The notes: generated by a model from the sequence alone, not told the origin. 64,000 nt of DNA from Dermabacter sp. (GCA_030538475.1 JAUNTX010000007.1:1-64000), one strand, 5' to 3'. Positions 17,475 through 27,296 are shown, counted from the stretch's first letter. Program-made: numbers and translations.

Positions 17475-17734
17475 GTGCCATGTGGTGTGAGGGGCCTTCG
17501 ATGCGATCAGTGGTGGCGGCGTCTAGGGATTCATGGGCCATAGGTGCTCATGGGACCACCGGCGGGCTGCACCGCCAGCAACCTCCAAAGCCCGTGGACA
17601 CGGGTGGGCCGCTGGTGGGGCGTTGAGTAGACTGCCAGTGGTCCGTTCGGCGTTGAGGCGCGGGTTGCCTCTCAGTCGTCGGCTGTGGGACGCCCGCACT
17701 CGCGCACCCCGCTTACGAGACGTGAGGTCGCCCA

Positions 17735-20566
17735 GTGCGAGAAGACGCTTCATCGATCCCCAATCTCCCCACGCTTACCTCGGAGTTTCCGGTGGTGGGC
17801 GATGATCCGCTCATTGATGCACCGCTGCGCGCCACCGTGCGGCGGCTCTCCACCCTGCTCGGGGAGACGCTCGCGGATCAGCACGGCCAAGGGCTGCTGG
17901 ACCTTGTGGAAGAGGTCCGCAAGCTGACGAAGCAGTCGAAGCAGTCGGGCTCTCCGGACGACACGATGCGGGTGCAGCGTCGCCTCGCAGAGCTACCGAT
18001 TGAGCAGGCCACGGAGCTGACACGCGCCTTCACGCAGTACTTCCTGCTCGCGAATGCGGCGGAGCAGGCGTACCGGGTGCGCCATATTAAGAATCAGGGT
18101 GAGGATGCGGCGTGGTTGCCGCGCACGATTGCGACGATCGCGGCGGAGGCGGGGCCCGAGGAGTTGCAGGCAACGGTCGATTCGCTCGATACGCGCCTGG
18201 TGTTCACGGCGCACCCCACGGAAGCGTCCCGGCGGGCGGTGTTGACGAAGCTGCGCCGCATCTCCGACCTGCTGGACGTGGACACGGAAGAGGGGACCCG
18301 GGCGCGCCGGAAGCAGGATCGGAACCTCGCGGAGACGATTGAGACGCTGTGGCAGACGGACGAGCTGCGCCGGACGCAGCCGACGCCGCAGGACGAGGCG
18401 CGCAACGCGATCTACTACCTGCGCTCGATCTACGAGAACACGATGCCCGCACTGCTCGACGATCTGCGCGAGGAGCTGCAGGCGCACGGCGCTGACCTGC
18501 CGGATCGGAAGGTGCCGCTGCGGTTCGGTTCGTGGATCGGCGGGGACCGTGACGGCAACCCGTTCGTGACGGCCGACGTGACCCGCGAGGTGCTGCAGCT
18601 TCAGGCGGAAGCGGCGATTGATATCGCGCTCGGCTTCGTGGAGCGGCTCATCCTCGAGATCTCCGTGAGCTCGACGCTCGTGGGCGAGGACTCGGCGTTT
18701 GAGGCGTCGCTCGCCGCAGATAACGCCCTGAACGATTCGCTGGATCCGGTGCAGCTCGCCCTCTATTCCCACGAGCCGTACCGGTTGAAGCTCAATGCGA
18801 TTCGCGCGAAGTTGGAGGCGACGCGGGCCCGCGTGCGCGGCGGCACGCCGCATGAGCCGGGTCGGGATTACCAGACGGGCCACGAGCTGCAGGACGATTT
18901 CGAGCAGCTGCGGGACTCGCTGCGTCGCCACCGGGGCGACCTCGCGGCCGACGGCACGATTGCGCTCGTGCAGCACGTCCTCGCGGGTGTGGGCCTCAAC
19001 CTGGCGACGATGGACGTGCGCGAGCACGCCGAAAAGCACCACGAGCTGCTCGCCCAACTGTTTGACCGGGTGGCGGAGCTGGACCGGCCCTACGCCGAGC
19101 TGGACCGGTCGGAGCGGATGCGGGTGCTATCGCGCGAGCTGGCCTCGAAGCGCCCCCTCGCGGGCGCCATGCTCGTGGGCGACGAATCGCCGCTGGATGC
19201 GGGCAACCAGGCCACGTTCAACGTGTTCCGCGAGATCCGCGACGCGCACCGCACCTACGGCAACGAGGTCATCCAGACCTACATCGTGTCGATGACGAGG
19301 GGGGCCGACGACATCCTTGCCGTGGCCCTGCTGGCCCGCGAGGCAGGCCTCGTGGACCTTTCCGGCCAAAACCCTCGCGCCGACATCGGTTTCTCTCCGC
19401 TCCTGGAAACGGTGGAGGAGCTGCGGCACGCGGGAGAGATCCTCGATACGCTGCTGAGCGACCCGGGCTACCGGGAAATCGTGCGGCTTCGCGGCAACCG
19501 CCACGAAGTGATGCTCGGCTACTCCGACTCCAACAAGGAGTCGGGCGTGATGACGAGCCAGTGGGAGATCCACCAGGCACAGCGGCGCCTGCGGGACGTG
19601 GCGGCGAAGCACCACGTGACCCTGCGGCTGTTCCACGGCCGCGGCGGCAGCGTCGGCCGCGGCGGCGGCCCCACCTACGATGCGATCCTCGCGCAGCCGT
19701 TCGGCGTGCTCGAAGGCGAAATCAAGTTCACCGAGCAGGGCGAAGTCATCTCCGACAAGTACATGCTGCCGGTGCTCGCCCGCGAAAACCTGGACCTGTC
19801 GCTCGCGGCGGTCATGGAGGGTTCGGCCCTGCACAAGGAGCCGCGCACCACGCCGGAGAACCTTGAGCGGTTCGGCGGGATCATGCAGCGGATCTCTGAC
19901 GCGTCGTTCAGCCGCTACCGCACCCTCATCGAGCACCCGGACCTGCCCGAATACTTCGTCACGTCCACGCCGGTGGAGCAGCTGGGGGACCTCAACATTG
20001 GTTCGCGCCCCTCGAAGCGGACCACGAGCGAAAAGGGCCTCGATGGCCTGCGGGCGATCCCGTGGGTGTTCGGCTGGACCCAGTCGCGGCAGATCGTTCC
20101 CGGCTGGTTCGGCGCGGGCAGTGGCCTCAAGGCGGCGCGCGAGGCCGGACTCGAGACGGACCTGCGGGAAATGTACGAGAACTGGCACTTCTTCCGCACC
20201 GTGATCTCCAACGTGGAGATGACGCTCGCGAAGACCGACATGGATATCGCCGCGCACTACGTGCATTCGCTCGCGCCGACGCGCCTGTGGCACCTGTTCG
20301 ATGAGATCCGTGCCGAATACGAGCTGACGGTGGCGGAGGTGGAGCGCCTGACGGGCGTGCTGGACCTCCTGGACAACATTCCGGTCCTCAAGCGCACCCT
20401 CAACGTGCGCGACCGCTACCTGGATCCGATCAGCTACATGCAGGTGGCGATGCTGCAGCGCGTGCGCGCCTCGCAAGAGCGCGGCATCGAGATCACCGAG
20501 GATGAAAAAAGAGCCCTGCTCACCACCATCAACGGGGTGGCGGCAGGACTCAAGAACACGGGCTGA
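17735..20566 (+). CDS. ppc: Phosphoenolpyruvate carboxylase
   Basis: This enzyme carboxylates PEP to oxaloacetate, an anaplerotic step and a route to succinate in fermenters. The 943-residue cytosolic protein has the catalytic histidine motif [12 protein letters not shown] (His about 160), [22 protein letters not shown], and the glycine-rich loop [19 protein letters not shown] (about 634-652), ending KNTG, close to the usual QNTG. The start is GTG 17735 with GAGG upstream. It seems monocistronic; the 260-bp upstream gap contains a TAGACT box near 17629 but no clear -35. It converges with the channel gene. Confidence 0.97.
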   Translation: MREDASSIPNLPTLTSEFPVVGDDPLIDAPLRATVRRLSTLLGETLADQHGQGLLDLVEEVRKLTKQSKQSGSPDDTMRVQRRLAELPIEQATELTRAFTQYFLLANAAEQAYRVRHIKNQGEDAAWLPRTIATIAAEAGPEELQATVDSLDTRLVFTAHPTEASRRAVLTKLRRISDLLDVDTEEGTRARRKQDRNLAETIETLWQTDELRRTQPTPQDEARNAIYYLRSIYENTMPALLDDLREELQAHGADLPDRKVPLRFGSWIGGDRDGNPFVTADVTREVLQLQAEAAIDIALGFVERLILEISVSSTLVGEDSAFEASLAADNALNDSLDPVQLALYSHEPYRLKLNAIRAKLEATRARVRGGTPHEPGRDYQTGHELQDDFEQLRDSLRRHRGDLAADGTIALVQHVLAGVGLNLATMDVREHAEKHHELLAQLFDRVAELDRPYAELDRSERMRVLSRELASKRPLAGAMLVGDESPLDAGNQATFNVFREIRDAHRTYGNEVIQTYIVSMTRGADDILAVALLAREAGLVDLSGQNPRADIGFSPLLETVEELRHAGEILDTLLSDPGYREIVRLRGNRHEVMLGYSDSNKESGVMTSQWEIHQAQRRLRDVAAKHHVTLRLFHGRGGSVGRGGGPTYDAILAQPFGVLEGEIKFTEQGEVISDKYMLPVLARENLDLSLAAVMEGSALHKEPRTTPENLERFGGIMQRISDASFSRYRTLIEHPDLPEYFVTSTPVEQLGDLNIGSRPSKRTTSEKGLDGLRAIPWVFGWTQSRQIVPGWFGAGSGLKAAREAGLETDLREMYENWHFFRTVISNVEMTLAKTDMDIAAHYVHSLAPTRLWHLFDEIRAEYELTVAEVERLTGVLDLLDNIPVLKRTLNVRDRYLDPISYMQVAMLQRVRASQERGIEITEDEKRALLTTINGVAAGLKNTG

Positions 20567-20593
20567 GACGCCCGCGGTGGCCCTTCGGGGCGG

Positions 20594-21508
20594 CTACTTC
20601 TGTGCCGCCTCGGAGGCGAGTTCCGCCTGCTCCTTCTTCACGGCGTCCTTGCGGTAGGCGAGCCAGAAGTAGGTGCCGACGAACAGGGCGCCGCCGATGA
20701 TGTTGCCGAGCGTGACGGGGATGAGGTTGTTGACCCAGATCGACGTCCACGAGATCGAGTCGAAGTCGCTCGCGCTCACGCCAGCGTTTTGAATGGCCTC
20801 GCCCGCCCAGAAGGCGTCGTTACCGAACGTCTTGATGAGCCAGCCCATCGGCAGCATGAACATGTTCGCCACCGAGTGCTCAAAACCGGTGCCGACGAAG
20901 ATCATGAGCGGGACGACGATGGCGAGGGCCTTGTCGAAGAAGCTGCGGCCCGCGAAGGTCATCCACACGGCCATGCATACGAGGGTGTTGGCGAGAATGC
21001 CGAGGAAGAAGGCGTGCCCCCAGTCGAGGTTCACCTTCGCTTGCGTGGTGTTGAGGACGACGAGGCCCCAGGCGCTCTTGTTGGAGGCGTGGGTGCCCGC
21101 GAGGAAGATGAGGACGGCGACGAAGACGGAGCCGATGAAGTTCGCCGTGTAGGAGATCAGCCAGTGGGTCGCGAAGCGGCCGGGGGCCAGGCGCTTGGAC
21201 AAGAGCGGCATGACGGTCATAGTGGTGCCGGTGAACAGGTCCGAGCCGGAGTTGATCACCATGATCAGGCCCGTGGCGAACGCCATGCCGCCGATGAGGC
21301 GCGTCACGCCGAGGGGGAATTCGCCGGGGGCGCCCTGCTGGGTGGTGACGAACATGATGAACCCGAAGGCGATGTAGGCGCCGCCGGTCAGGCCCAGGAG
21401 GAAAACCTTCCAGGCGGGGTTCATCGCCTTGGCCAGCATGCCATCTTCCATGGCCTTCGCCATCACTGGCGGGGTGGGGATGGTGATCTTCGAGGAAAGA
21501 TCGTTCAT
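20594..21508 (-). CDS. Formate/nitrite transporter (FNT) family channel
   Basis: This 304-residue membrane protein of the FocA/NirC family has about six membrane segments. Family signatures seen are GGAYIAFGF in the first helix region, NSGSDLFTGTT, and GTGFEHSVANMF followed by the gating region, near residues 195-206, and the N-terminal segment PPVMAKAMEDGMLAKA. It probably moves formate (or nitrite) across the membrane in pH-dependent fashion. No pyruvate formate-lyase is in the window, but fdhD and ppc nearby fit formate-producing metabolism. Substrate choice between formate and nitrite is not decidable here. Confidence 0.93.
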   Translation of the reverse strand: MNDLSSKITIPTPPVMAKAMEDGMLAKAMNPAWKVFLLGLTGGAYIAFGFIMFVTTQQGAPGEFPLGVTRLIGGMAFATGLIMVINSGSDLFTGTTMTVMPLLSKRLAPGRFATHWLISYTANFIGSVFVAVLIFLAGTHASNKSAWGLVVLNTTQAKVNLDWGHAFFLGILANTLVCMAVWMTFAGRSFFDKALAIVVPLMIFVGTGFEHSVANMFMLPMGWLIKTFGNDAFWAGEAIQNAGVSASDFDSISWTSIWVNNLIPVTLGNIIGGALFVGTYFWLAYRKDAVKKEQAELASEAAQK

Positions 21509-21615
21509 CGGGTGCGCTCCTTAGCGTCGCGGAGGAAAGGACCGGGTGCACGGCGCACCCGATCCATAACCTTACGCTTTGCGCAGCCCCAGGTCAGGCC
21601 CAGAAGGCCCAGGCG

Positions 21616-23874
21616 CTACTTCCAATCGAGGACTTGCCAGCGGTTCTTCTTCGCTTCCGCGTACAGACCGAGATCCGGGGAGATCGCGGCGGGGGTGCCG
21701 ACGAGGGCGAGCCAGGCGGCGTCGGCGTGGGAATCCCCGTAGCCGTAGCTGATGGAGAGGTCCAGGTCCCACTTGTTCGCGTACTTGCGCAGCCAGTTCG
21801 CGCGCGCTTCGGCGACGACGGGCGGGGTGGCGAGGTAGCCGGTGAGGGTGCCGTTTTCTTCGTGCATGCGGGTGGCCACCACGTCGTCGAAGAGTTCGGC
21901 GATGGGTTCCACGAGGATGTCGAGTGCGCCGGTGACGAGGACGGTGCGGTGCCCGGCCGCGCGGTGCTCCTCGATGCGCTGGAGGGCGAGCGGCTTGATC
22001 TGTCGGCGGATCCTCTCGCCCAGCTCGCCGGACAGCACCGACTGCAGTTCTTCGGTGGTGAAGCCCCGGTAGCGGCGGTTGACGCTGCGAATGAACTCGG
22101 AGCGGTCGCGGGACTCCGCCCGCAGGTACTGGGGGAGGGCGCCCGCGAGCTTCGCGATCTCCGAAGCCCACTGGCCGCGCGGCCGGGTGGCCTTGACGAT
22201 CGCGAGGTACTGCTGGACAACGTTCTGGGCGATGACCGTACCGTCGAGGTCGAACACGGCCACGGCGTTCGTGGCGGGCGTGAGCGGCGCGGGCGCGCGG
22301 TCCGCGCGGGCCTTGAGGGCGGCGCGCTGGCGCGAATGCGCCTTCGTCAGCTCCGTGATCGCCGGGAGGTGCTGTTCGCGGAAGTAGGTGTGCCAATCCA
22401 CCGCGGTGATGTCGAAATCGTGGGTCGCGAGGAACTCCGCGGGCAGCTCGTCGCGCAGCGCGCGCGTGTTGGCGTCATCGAACACCATCTCGGTCTTCGT
22501 GTAGCTGCGGTACAGGTCCATGAACTTGCGCAGCATCTCGAGGCTCGCGACGCTCTTGTGCAGCTTGCCCGCCAGGCGGCGCGTGGTGGGGGTACCGGGC
22601 AGGCGGCCGACGGCAACCTGGGCGATCCCCGCGGCCTTGCGCGTGGCCCAGAAGCGGGCCTCCACGAGGTCCACGGACGGGAACGTCCATTCGGGCACGG
22701 TGATGATCGAGCCGTCGTCGTCCTGCAACGGGTGCTCGCTGAAGTAGTCGTGGACCACGCTCACCATTTCGTGCAGCGGCAGCGGGTTGGAGTGGCCGGA
22801 TACCACCTGGAAGTAGGCGTCGTCGCCGCGGCGCTCAACGTCCTGGGTGGCGAGCGCGAGGATGACGTTGACAATGTGATCGACGGGGATGATGTCGAGG
22901 ATCGAATCGGCGAGGCCGGGGAACTCGGGCAGGCGGCCCTTGCCGTAGGCCATGATGAGGGGATCGGCCACCTTGTAGCCGTCGATCCACCCGGGGAAGG
23001 GGAAGCGGACGGCGGATTCGATGATGGCGGGGCGGACGAAGCTGAGGCGGTGGCCGGTGTCGGCCCAGAGCTCTTCGCCGACGCGTTCGGCCATGGCCTT
23101 GGTGAAGGTGTAGATGTCGGTCCAGCCGAGCGAGTTGGCGCGGCGCAGGCCGTACTCCTGCAGGCGGGTGCGGATCCAGTCGCGCCGGTCCGCTTCCGCG
23201 ACCGACGCGATGGCCTTCGGGCCCATCTTTCCGCTCTTGAGTTCGGCGGCGAGCATGTGCTTCTTCAGCACTTCGGGGGTGCGCGAGAGCTCGTCGACCT
23301 GGTGGGCGGCGGCGAGCGCGGCCTCGTATTCGTCGCGCCAGCTGACCTCGTGGGAGAGGCGCCCCTCTTGGCGCAGGCCCTTGGCGAGGCCGGAGACGTA
23401 GGCCGTGGAGACGTGGATGACGTGGGGATCCTGGCCGCCCTCGAGCGTGGTGGCGGAGGCGTGCAGGGCCTCGTAGAGGTTCTTGGCACCGCCCACGTTC
23501 GTGGCGAAGGCTTCGTTGATCGGCGGATCGAAGCTCACGGAGGATGCGGAGTGGATGACTACATCGAACGTGCGGTCCAGCTCCGGCATGTCGGTGAGAT
23601 CGCCTTCGAGCACGTCGCAGCGCTCATCGAACGCGGCCCGCACCGCTTCCTTGGAGGTGCGTTCGGCCCACGACGTGAAGACGGGTTTGCGCAAGAGGCC
23701 CTCGAGCCGCTTCTTGCCGCTCTGGGTGCCCTTCGGGCGCACGACGGACGTGACGCGAACATCCGGATAGTGCTCGAGAAACGCCTGGAGAACGGCCTGT
23801 CCGAGGAAGCCGGTAACACCGGTGAGGAGGACTTCGCGATAGGGCCGGTCAGTGGTGGAAGAATCGGCAGTCAT
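21616..23874 (-). CDS. Fatty acyl-CoA reductase-like / HAD-IB hydrolase fusion
   Basis: This 752-residue two-domain protein starts with a NAD(P)-binding Male-sterility/FAR domain: GVTGFLGQAV near residue 19, HVSTAYVSG, the YTFTK catalytic pair, and RPAIIESAVRFPFPGWIDG with AYGKGRLPEF, closely resembling FAR enzymes that make fatty alcohols from acyl-CoA. The C-terminal part (about 535-752) is a HAD-superfamily IB phosphatase with the nucleophile motif VFDLDGT near residue 540, a VTGAL motif II and YGYGDSHAD motif IV. ATG 23874 is selected by ribosome-site spacing; ATG 23883 is possible. Divergent from an SDR gene with only 73 bp between. Fusion chemistry is inferred; an acyl or alkyl phosphate may be handled. 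Confidence 0.85.
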   Translation of the reverse strand: MTADSSTTDRPYREVLLTGVTGFLGQAVLQAFLEHYPDVRVTSVVRPKGTQSGKKRLEGLLRKPVFTSWAERTSKEAVRAAFDERCDVLEGDLTDMPELDRTFDVVIHSASSVSFDPPINEAFATNVGGAKNLYEALHASATTLEGGQDPHVIHVSTAYVSGLAKGLRQEGRLSHEVSWRDEYEAALAAAHQVDELSRTPEVLKKHMLAAELKSGKMGPKAIASVAEADRRDWIRTRLQEYGLRRANSLGWTDIYTFTKAMAERVGEELWADTGHRLSFVRPAIIESAVRFPFPGWIDGYKVADPLIMAYGKGRLPEFPGLADSILDIIPVDHIVNVILALATQDVERRGDDAYFQVVSGHSNPLPLHEMVSVVHDYFSEHPLQDDDGSIITVPEWTFPSVDLVEARFWATRKAAGIAQVAVGRLPGTPTTRRLAGKLHKSVASLEMLRKFMDLYRSYTKTEMVFDDANTRALRDELPAEFLATHDFDITAVDWHTYFREQHLPAITELTKAHSRQRAALKARADRAPAPLTPATNAVAVFDLDGTVIAQNVVQQYLAIVKATRPRGQWASEIAKLAGALPQYLRAESRDRSEFIRSVNRRYRGFTTEELQSVLSGELGERIRRQIKPLALQRIEEHRAAGHRTVLVTGALDILVEPIAELFDDVVATRMHEENGTLTGYLATPPVVAEARANWLRKYANKWDLDLSISYGYGDSHADAAWLALVGTPAAISPDLGLYAEAKKNRWQVLDWK

Positions 23875-23947
23875 ACAGGTCATTCCCCTTGATACGGCAC
23901 GTAAGAGTGCCCGCGAGTGCGGCAAGGGCTAGTGTATCGTAGCCCCT
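23875..23947. promoter_or_regulatory. Shared divergent promoter region of the ether-lipid genes
   Basis: This 73-bp gap separates the two divergent transcription units. Around 23932-23940, TAGTGTATCGTA can be read as a -10 on either strand (TATCGT on plus, TACACT on minus), so the promoters probably overlap and are co-regulated. The plus-strand gene would then have a very short leader. Confidence 0.4.
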
Positions 23948-24733
23948 ATGCACAGGGCCCTAGTCACCGGCGGCACCTCTGGGATCGGGGCTGCATTTTC
24001 GGAAGCTTTCGCTCGGCGCGGAGTCGATCTCGTCATCGTGGCTCGCGACCGTGAGCGACTCGAATCTTTCGCTGCCTCCATCCGCGAACGCTTCGGCGTC
24101 CAGGTGGAAACCTTCCCAGCCGATCTCACCCTGCGCGACGATCAAGCTCGCGTGGTGCGCCGCATCGAAACCGATACCGCCGAACAGCCAGCGATTGACA
24201 CGCTGGTCAACAACGCGGGCTTCTCCGTGCGCACCGACATCCTCGGCGACGATCTGTCCCTGCACGATGCGGGGTTCGAGGTCATGGTCCGCGCGGTCCT
24301 CTACCTGTCCGGCGCGGCGGGCCGCACGTTTGCCGCCCGCGGACGCGGCTGGATCATCAACGTCACCTCGTCCTCGGCCTTCGTGCCGCAGAACAACTAC
24401 TCGGCGATCAAGGCGTGGGCCCAGACCTACACCGAGGCGCTCGCGGTGCGGCTCGCCGGGACCGGCGTGCAGGTCACGGCGCTCGCCCCCGGCTGGGTGC
24501 GCACCGAGTTCCACCAGCGAGCCGGGATCAAGGGCTCGAGCATTCCGGGCTTCCTGTGGCTCAAGCCCGAAAGGCTCGTCGAAGAGTGCCTGAGGGATGT
24601 GGCCCGCGGCAAGGTCCTGTCGGTCCCCTCGAAGCGCTTCAAGCTGATCGTTGCCCTGGCCCGCCTGGCGCCCCGTTCGCTCATCCACTGGGTGAGCGCG
24701 AAGCTCACCGCCCGCCGCAACCGCGAAAAGTAG
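23948..24733 (+). CDS. SDR-family oxidoreductase of ether-lipid cluster
   Basis: This 261-residue classical SDR has TGGTSGIG (residues 7-14), NNAG, the catalytic serine in NVTSSSAF near 141 and Tyr151-Lys155 in YSAIKAW. The C-terminus is basic and ends TARRNREK, suggesting peripheral membrane contact, as in lipid-acting SDRs of the DltE/YqjQ type. It is followed after 13 bases by the acyltransferase gene and then the alkylglycerone-phosphate-synthase-like gene. By analogy with eukaryotic ether-lipid synthesis it could reduce the alkyl-DHAP ketone; this is inference from context. No clear ribosome site was seen, so it may be leaderless. Confidence 0.85.
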   Translation: MHRALVTGGTSGIGAAFSEAFARRGVDLVIVARDRERLESFAASIRERFGVQVETFPADLTLRDDQARVVRRIETDTAEQPAIDTLVNNAGFSVRTDILGDDLSLHDAGFEVMVRAVLYLSGAAGRTFAARGRGWIINVTSSSAFVPQNNYSAIKAWAQTYTEALAVRLAGTGVQVTALAPGWVRTEFHQRAGIKGSSIPGFLWLKPERLVEECLRDVARGKVLSVPSKRFKLIVALARLAPRSLIHWVSAKLTARRNREK

Positions 24734-24746
24734 GTTCCGACCCTCC

Positions 24747-25448
24747 ATGAGTGCTTTCCACGATCCCGCGCTGTACAAGTCTCGCTGGCGCGCCTATGGC
24801 CGCGGTTTCCTCCAGCGCGGCCTGTTCCGCACGCTCGTGCGCCGGACGGTCACCCAGCACATCGACGTGGACCCGGGCGTAGCAGCACTCAAGGGAGCGT
24901 TCCTGCTCGTCGCGAACCATTCGAGCCACCTCGATGCCCCGATGCTCGCCCAGGGCCTCCCCTTCGCGCAGGGCAAGTACCTGTCCACGGGCGTGGCCCG
25001 CGAGTACTTTTTCGACGTCTGGTACCGCCGCATCTTCGTGCGCTCGATGTTCAACGCCTTCCCGATCGACCGCGATGGCTCGAAGCGTCACGCAGGCATC
25101 TCCCGCACGCTCCTCAAGGCGGGCGTCCCCGTCCTCGTGTTCCCGGAGGGGACCCGCTCGAAGACCGGCACGATGGGTACCTTTAAGCCCGGCGCGGCCG
25201 CGCTCGCGGTGGCCGAAGGTGTCCCCGTCGTCCCCGCCGCCCTCGTCGGCGCCCACGAAGCCATGCCGAAGGGCCGCAACTGGCCCGTGCCCGGGCGGCC
25301 CCCCGTCGGCGTCATTTTCGGCGCGCCCCTGTACCCCGGCGAAGGCGAAAGCGCCCTCGCCCTGAACACCCGCATCCGCGAGGCCGTCGTCGATCTCTAC
25401 GACAGCAACAAGGCCCGCATCATGGGCGGTAGCGACCAGCACGAATGA
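24747..25448 (+). CDS. 1-acyl-glycerol-3-phosphate-type acyltransferase (PlsC family)
   Basis: This 233-residue LPLAT/PlsC-family acyltransferase shows the HX4D motif in NHSSHLD (about residues 57-63) and FPEGTRSKTG (about 136) for phosphate binding. No strong membrane helix is seen, so it is probably peripheral. It lies between an SDR and an AGPS-like flavoenzyme, with tight spacing on both sides, so it likely acylates either DHAP or an alkyl-glycerol-phosphate in the same pathway. Whether it is the sn-1 (GNPAT-like) or sn-2 enzyme cannot be decided from motifs alone. Confidence 0.9.
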   Translation: MSAFHDPALYKSRWRAYGRGFLQRGLFRTLVRRTVTQHIDVDPGVAALKGAFLLVANHSSHLDAPMLAQGLPFAQGKYLSTGVAREYFFDVWYRRIFVRSMFNAFPIDRDGSKRHAGISRTLLKAGVPVLVFPEGTRSKTGTMGTFKPGAAALAVAEGVPVVPAALVGAHEAMPKGRNWPVPGRPPVGVIFGAPLYPGEGESALALNTRIREAVVDLYDSNKARIMGGSDQHE

Positions 25449-25492
25449 CCCATCCCGGCGCCACGTTGCCGGGTCAACGAAGGAGTACACGC

Positions 25493-27196
25493 ATGGCAGT
25501 CCCGATTTCCGCACGTGAGGTCAAGCGCCACAAGTGGTGGGGGTGGGGACTGGATGACGTGGCGTTCCGCTGGGACAACAAGCCCGCCTTCCCTGATTTC
25601 GCGATCTCGAAGATCGGGGTCGATCTGCATGCCACGACCCCGAAGCCGGAGCCGCAGCTCGAGGAGCACGAGGTACCCGCCACGCGCCTTGACGCAGCGC
25701 AGCGGAACGCTCTGGCCGCCATCGTGGGGGCCGACAACGTCCTCGAGGACGACGAGTACCGGGTGGTCCATTCCTTCGGGCGCAGCGTCACCGATCTTTT
25801 CCGGGCGCGCACCGGCGACTTCGTGCGGCTCGTCGACGCCGTCGTGTACCCGGCAACCGAGGAGGAGGTGCAGCAGATCCTCGCGTACGTGGTCGAGCAC
25901 GACCTCGTGGTGATCCCCTATGGCGGTGGCTCCTCCATCTCCGGCTCCGTGACGCCCAACCCGGCGGAAGAGCGGACGATCCTCTCGCTCAACCTCGGCA
26001 GGATGCGCAGCGTCCTGTCCATTGACGACACCTCGGGCCTCGCCCGCATCCAGGCCGGCGTGTACGGCCCGGACCTCGAAGAGCAGCTGAACGAGCTGGG
26101 GTGGACGATGGGGCACTTCCCCGACTCCTTCACCTACTCCACCCTCGGCGGCTGGACCGCCACCCGCTCCACCGGCATGCAATCCGACCACTACGGGGAC
26201 ATCGAAGACATCGTGCGCGGCATGCGCGTGGTGCGCCCCGACGGCATCGTGGAAACCCAGCCGATCCCCGGCCGCGACTCCGGCTCCAGCATCCACGAAA
26301 TGATGCTCGGCTCCGAAGGCCGCCTCGGCGTCATCACCGAATGCACCGTCCGCGTGCACCGGGTCGCCGAGAACCGCGTGGTCATCGCCTACATGTTCCC
26401 CGACTGGGAGAGTGGCATCCGCGGCATGCACGCCATCGCCCGCAGCGAAGTGAACCCCGTGTTCACCCGCCTGAGCGACGGCCCCGAAACAGCATTCAGC
26501 CTCTCGATGCTCAAGGAGCCCTCCTCGAAGAAAAGCGAAGTGGCCCGCAAGGTTCAGGACGGCCTGTTCGCGTTCCTCCGCTCGAAGGGGTGGGATACCG
26601 AGAATGAAATGTGCATCAGCTACGTCTGCTTCGAAGGCTCGAAGGAGAAGATCGCCCGCGACAAGGCCGCGGTGAAGAGGATCGTGAAGCGCGCGGGCGG
26701 CATCACGCTCGGCGCTGGCCCCGGCGCCATCTACGACCAGAAGAAGTTCGACACCCCCTACCTGCGCGACTTCCTCCTGGGCCTCAACGTGTACGGCGAC
26801 GTCTCCGACACCGGTGCCACATGGGACCGCATCAACGAAATGCACTCGAGCGTCTACGACGCCTTCTACCGCACCCTCGGCGACCTGGGCCTGCGCGGCT
26901 ACTTCTTCTGCCACATGAGCCACAGCTACCACCAGGGCGCGTGCCTCTACTTCACCTTCGCCGTCCCGTACGCGAGCGACGACGTGATGCTCGAGCAGTA
27001 CACCCGCATCAAGCACGCCATCCAGTCCGAGTTCCAAAAGCACGGCGGCACGCTCAGCCACCACCACGCGGTCGGCACCGAGCACCAGCCGTGGATCGAA
27101 GAAGAAATCGGCCCGCTCGGCGTCAAGCTCATGCGCGACCTCTACGACTCCCAAGACCCGGGGCACAACCTCAACCCCGGCAAGGTCGTGAGCTAG
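25493..27196 (+). CDS. Alkyldihydroxyacetonephosphate synthase-like FAD oxidase
   Basis: This 567-residue protein has the VAO-type FAD fold. The N-terminal block KWWGWGLDDVAF matches the KWNGWGYNDSKF block of alkylglycerone-phosphate synthase. The FAD-loop PYGGGSSISGSVT is near residue 143, then STLGGWTATRSTGM with GDIEDIV, and MLGSEGRLGVITE. Near residue 521 the histidine triplet SHHHAVG corresponds to the AGPS catalytic HHH region, preceded by YHQGACLYFTF. AGPS exchanges the acyl chain of acyl-DHAP for a fatty alcohol, forming the ether bond. ATG 25493 with AAGGAG is preferred over ATG 25445, which overlaps the acyltransferase stop. Homologues annotated as flavoproteins are known in actinobacteria; activity is inferred. 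Confidence 0.87.
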   Translation: MAVPISAREVKRHKWWGWGLDDVAFRWDNKPAFPDFAISKIGVDLHATTPKPEPQLEEHEVPATRLDAAQRNALAAIVGADNVLEDDEYRVVHSFGRSVTDLFRARTGDFVRLVDAVVYPATEEEVQQILAYVVEHDLVVIPYGGGSSISGSVTPNPAEERTILSLNLGRMRSVLSIDDTSGLARIQAGVYGPDLEEQLNELGWTMGHFPDSFTYSTLGGWTATRSTGMQSDHYGDIEDIVRGMRVVRPDGIVETQPIPGRDSGSSIHEMMLGSEGRLGVITECTVRVHRVAENRVVIAYMFPDWESGIRGMHAIARSEVNPVFTRLSDGPETAFSLSMLKEPSSKKSEVARKVQDGLFAFLRSKGWDTENEMCISYVCFEGSKEKIARDKAAVKRIVKRAGGITLGAGPGAIYDQKKFDTPYLRDFLLGLNVYGDVSDTGATWDRINEMHSSVYDAFYRTLGDLGLRGYFFCHMSHSYHQGACLYFTFAVPYASDDVMLEQYTRIKHAIQSEFQKHGGTLSHHHAVGTEHQPWIEEEIGPLGVKLMRDLYDSQDPGHNLNPGKVVS

Positions 27197-27203
27197 GGCA
27201 GGG

Positions 27204-27283
27204 GCCGACGGCGGCCCGCCCCGCCGTCGGTTCCAGGGCATGACAATGGCCCCTCACCTGGGGTGAGGGGCCATTCTCTGCGG
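27204..27283. repeat. 80-bp direct repeat, left copy
   Basis: This segment matches 28958-29037 at 76 of 80 positions in the same orientation. It contains a GC-rich GCCGACGG...CCGTCGG stem and the terminator hairpin at 27245-27275. Identity ends abruptly at both edges. The two copies bracket the toxin-antitoxin genes. Confidence 0.95.
27245..27275 (+). terminator. Terminator after AGPS-like gene
   Basis: AATGGCCCCTCACC pairs perfectly with GGTGAGGGGCCATT around TGG, a 14-bp stem 48 bases after the flavoenzyme stop. A-rich and T-rich flanks suit use from either strand, and it also faces the convergent toxin gene. Confidence 0.85.
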
Positions 27284-27296
27284 CCTTCGAAAGAGG

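Noticed and set aside
21634..23892. Very long open frame antisense to the reductase-HAD gene
   Set aside because: It mirrors the real gene in a high-GC genome. The residue make-up is extreme (Gly, Val, Arg, Glu repeats) and no family block is seen.
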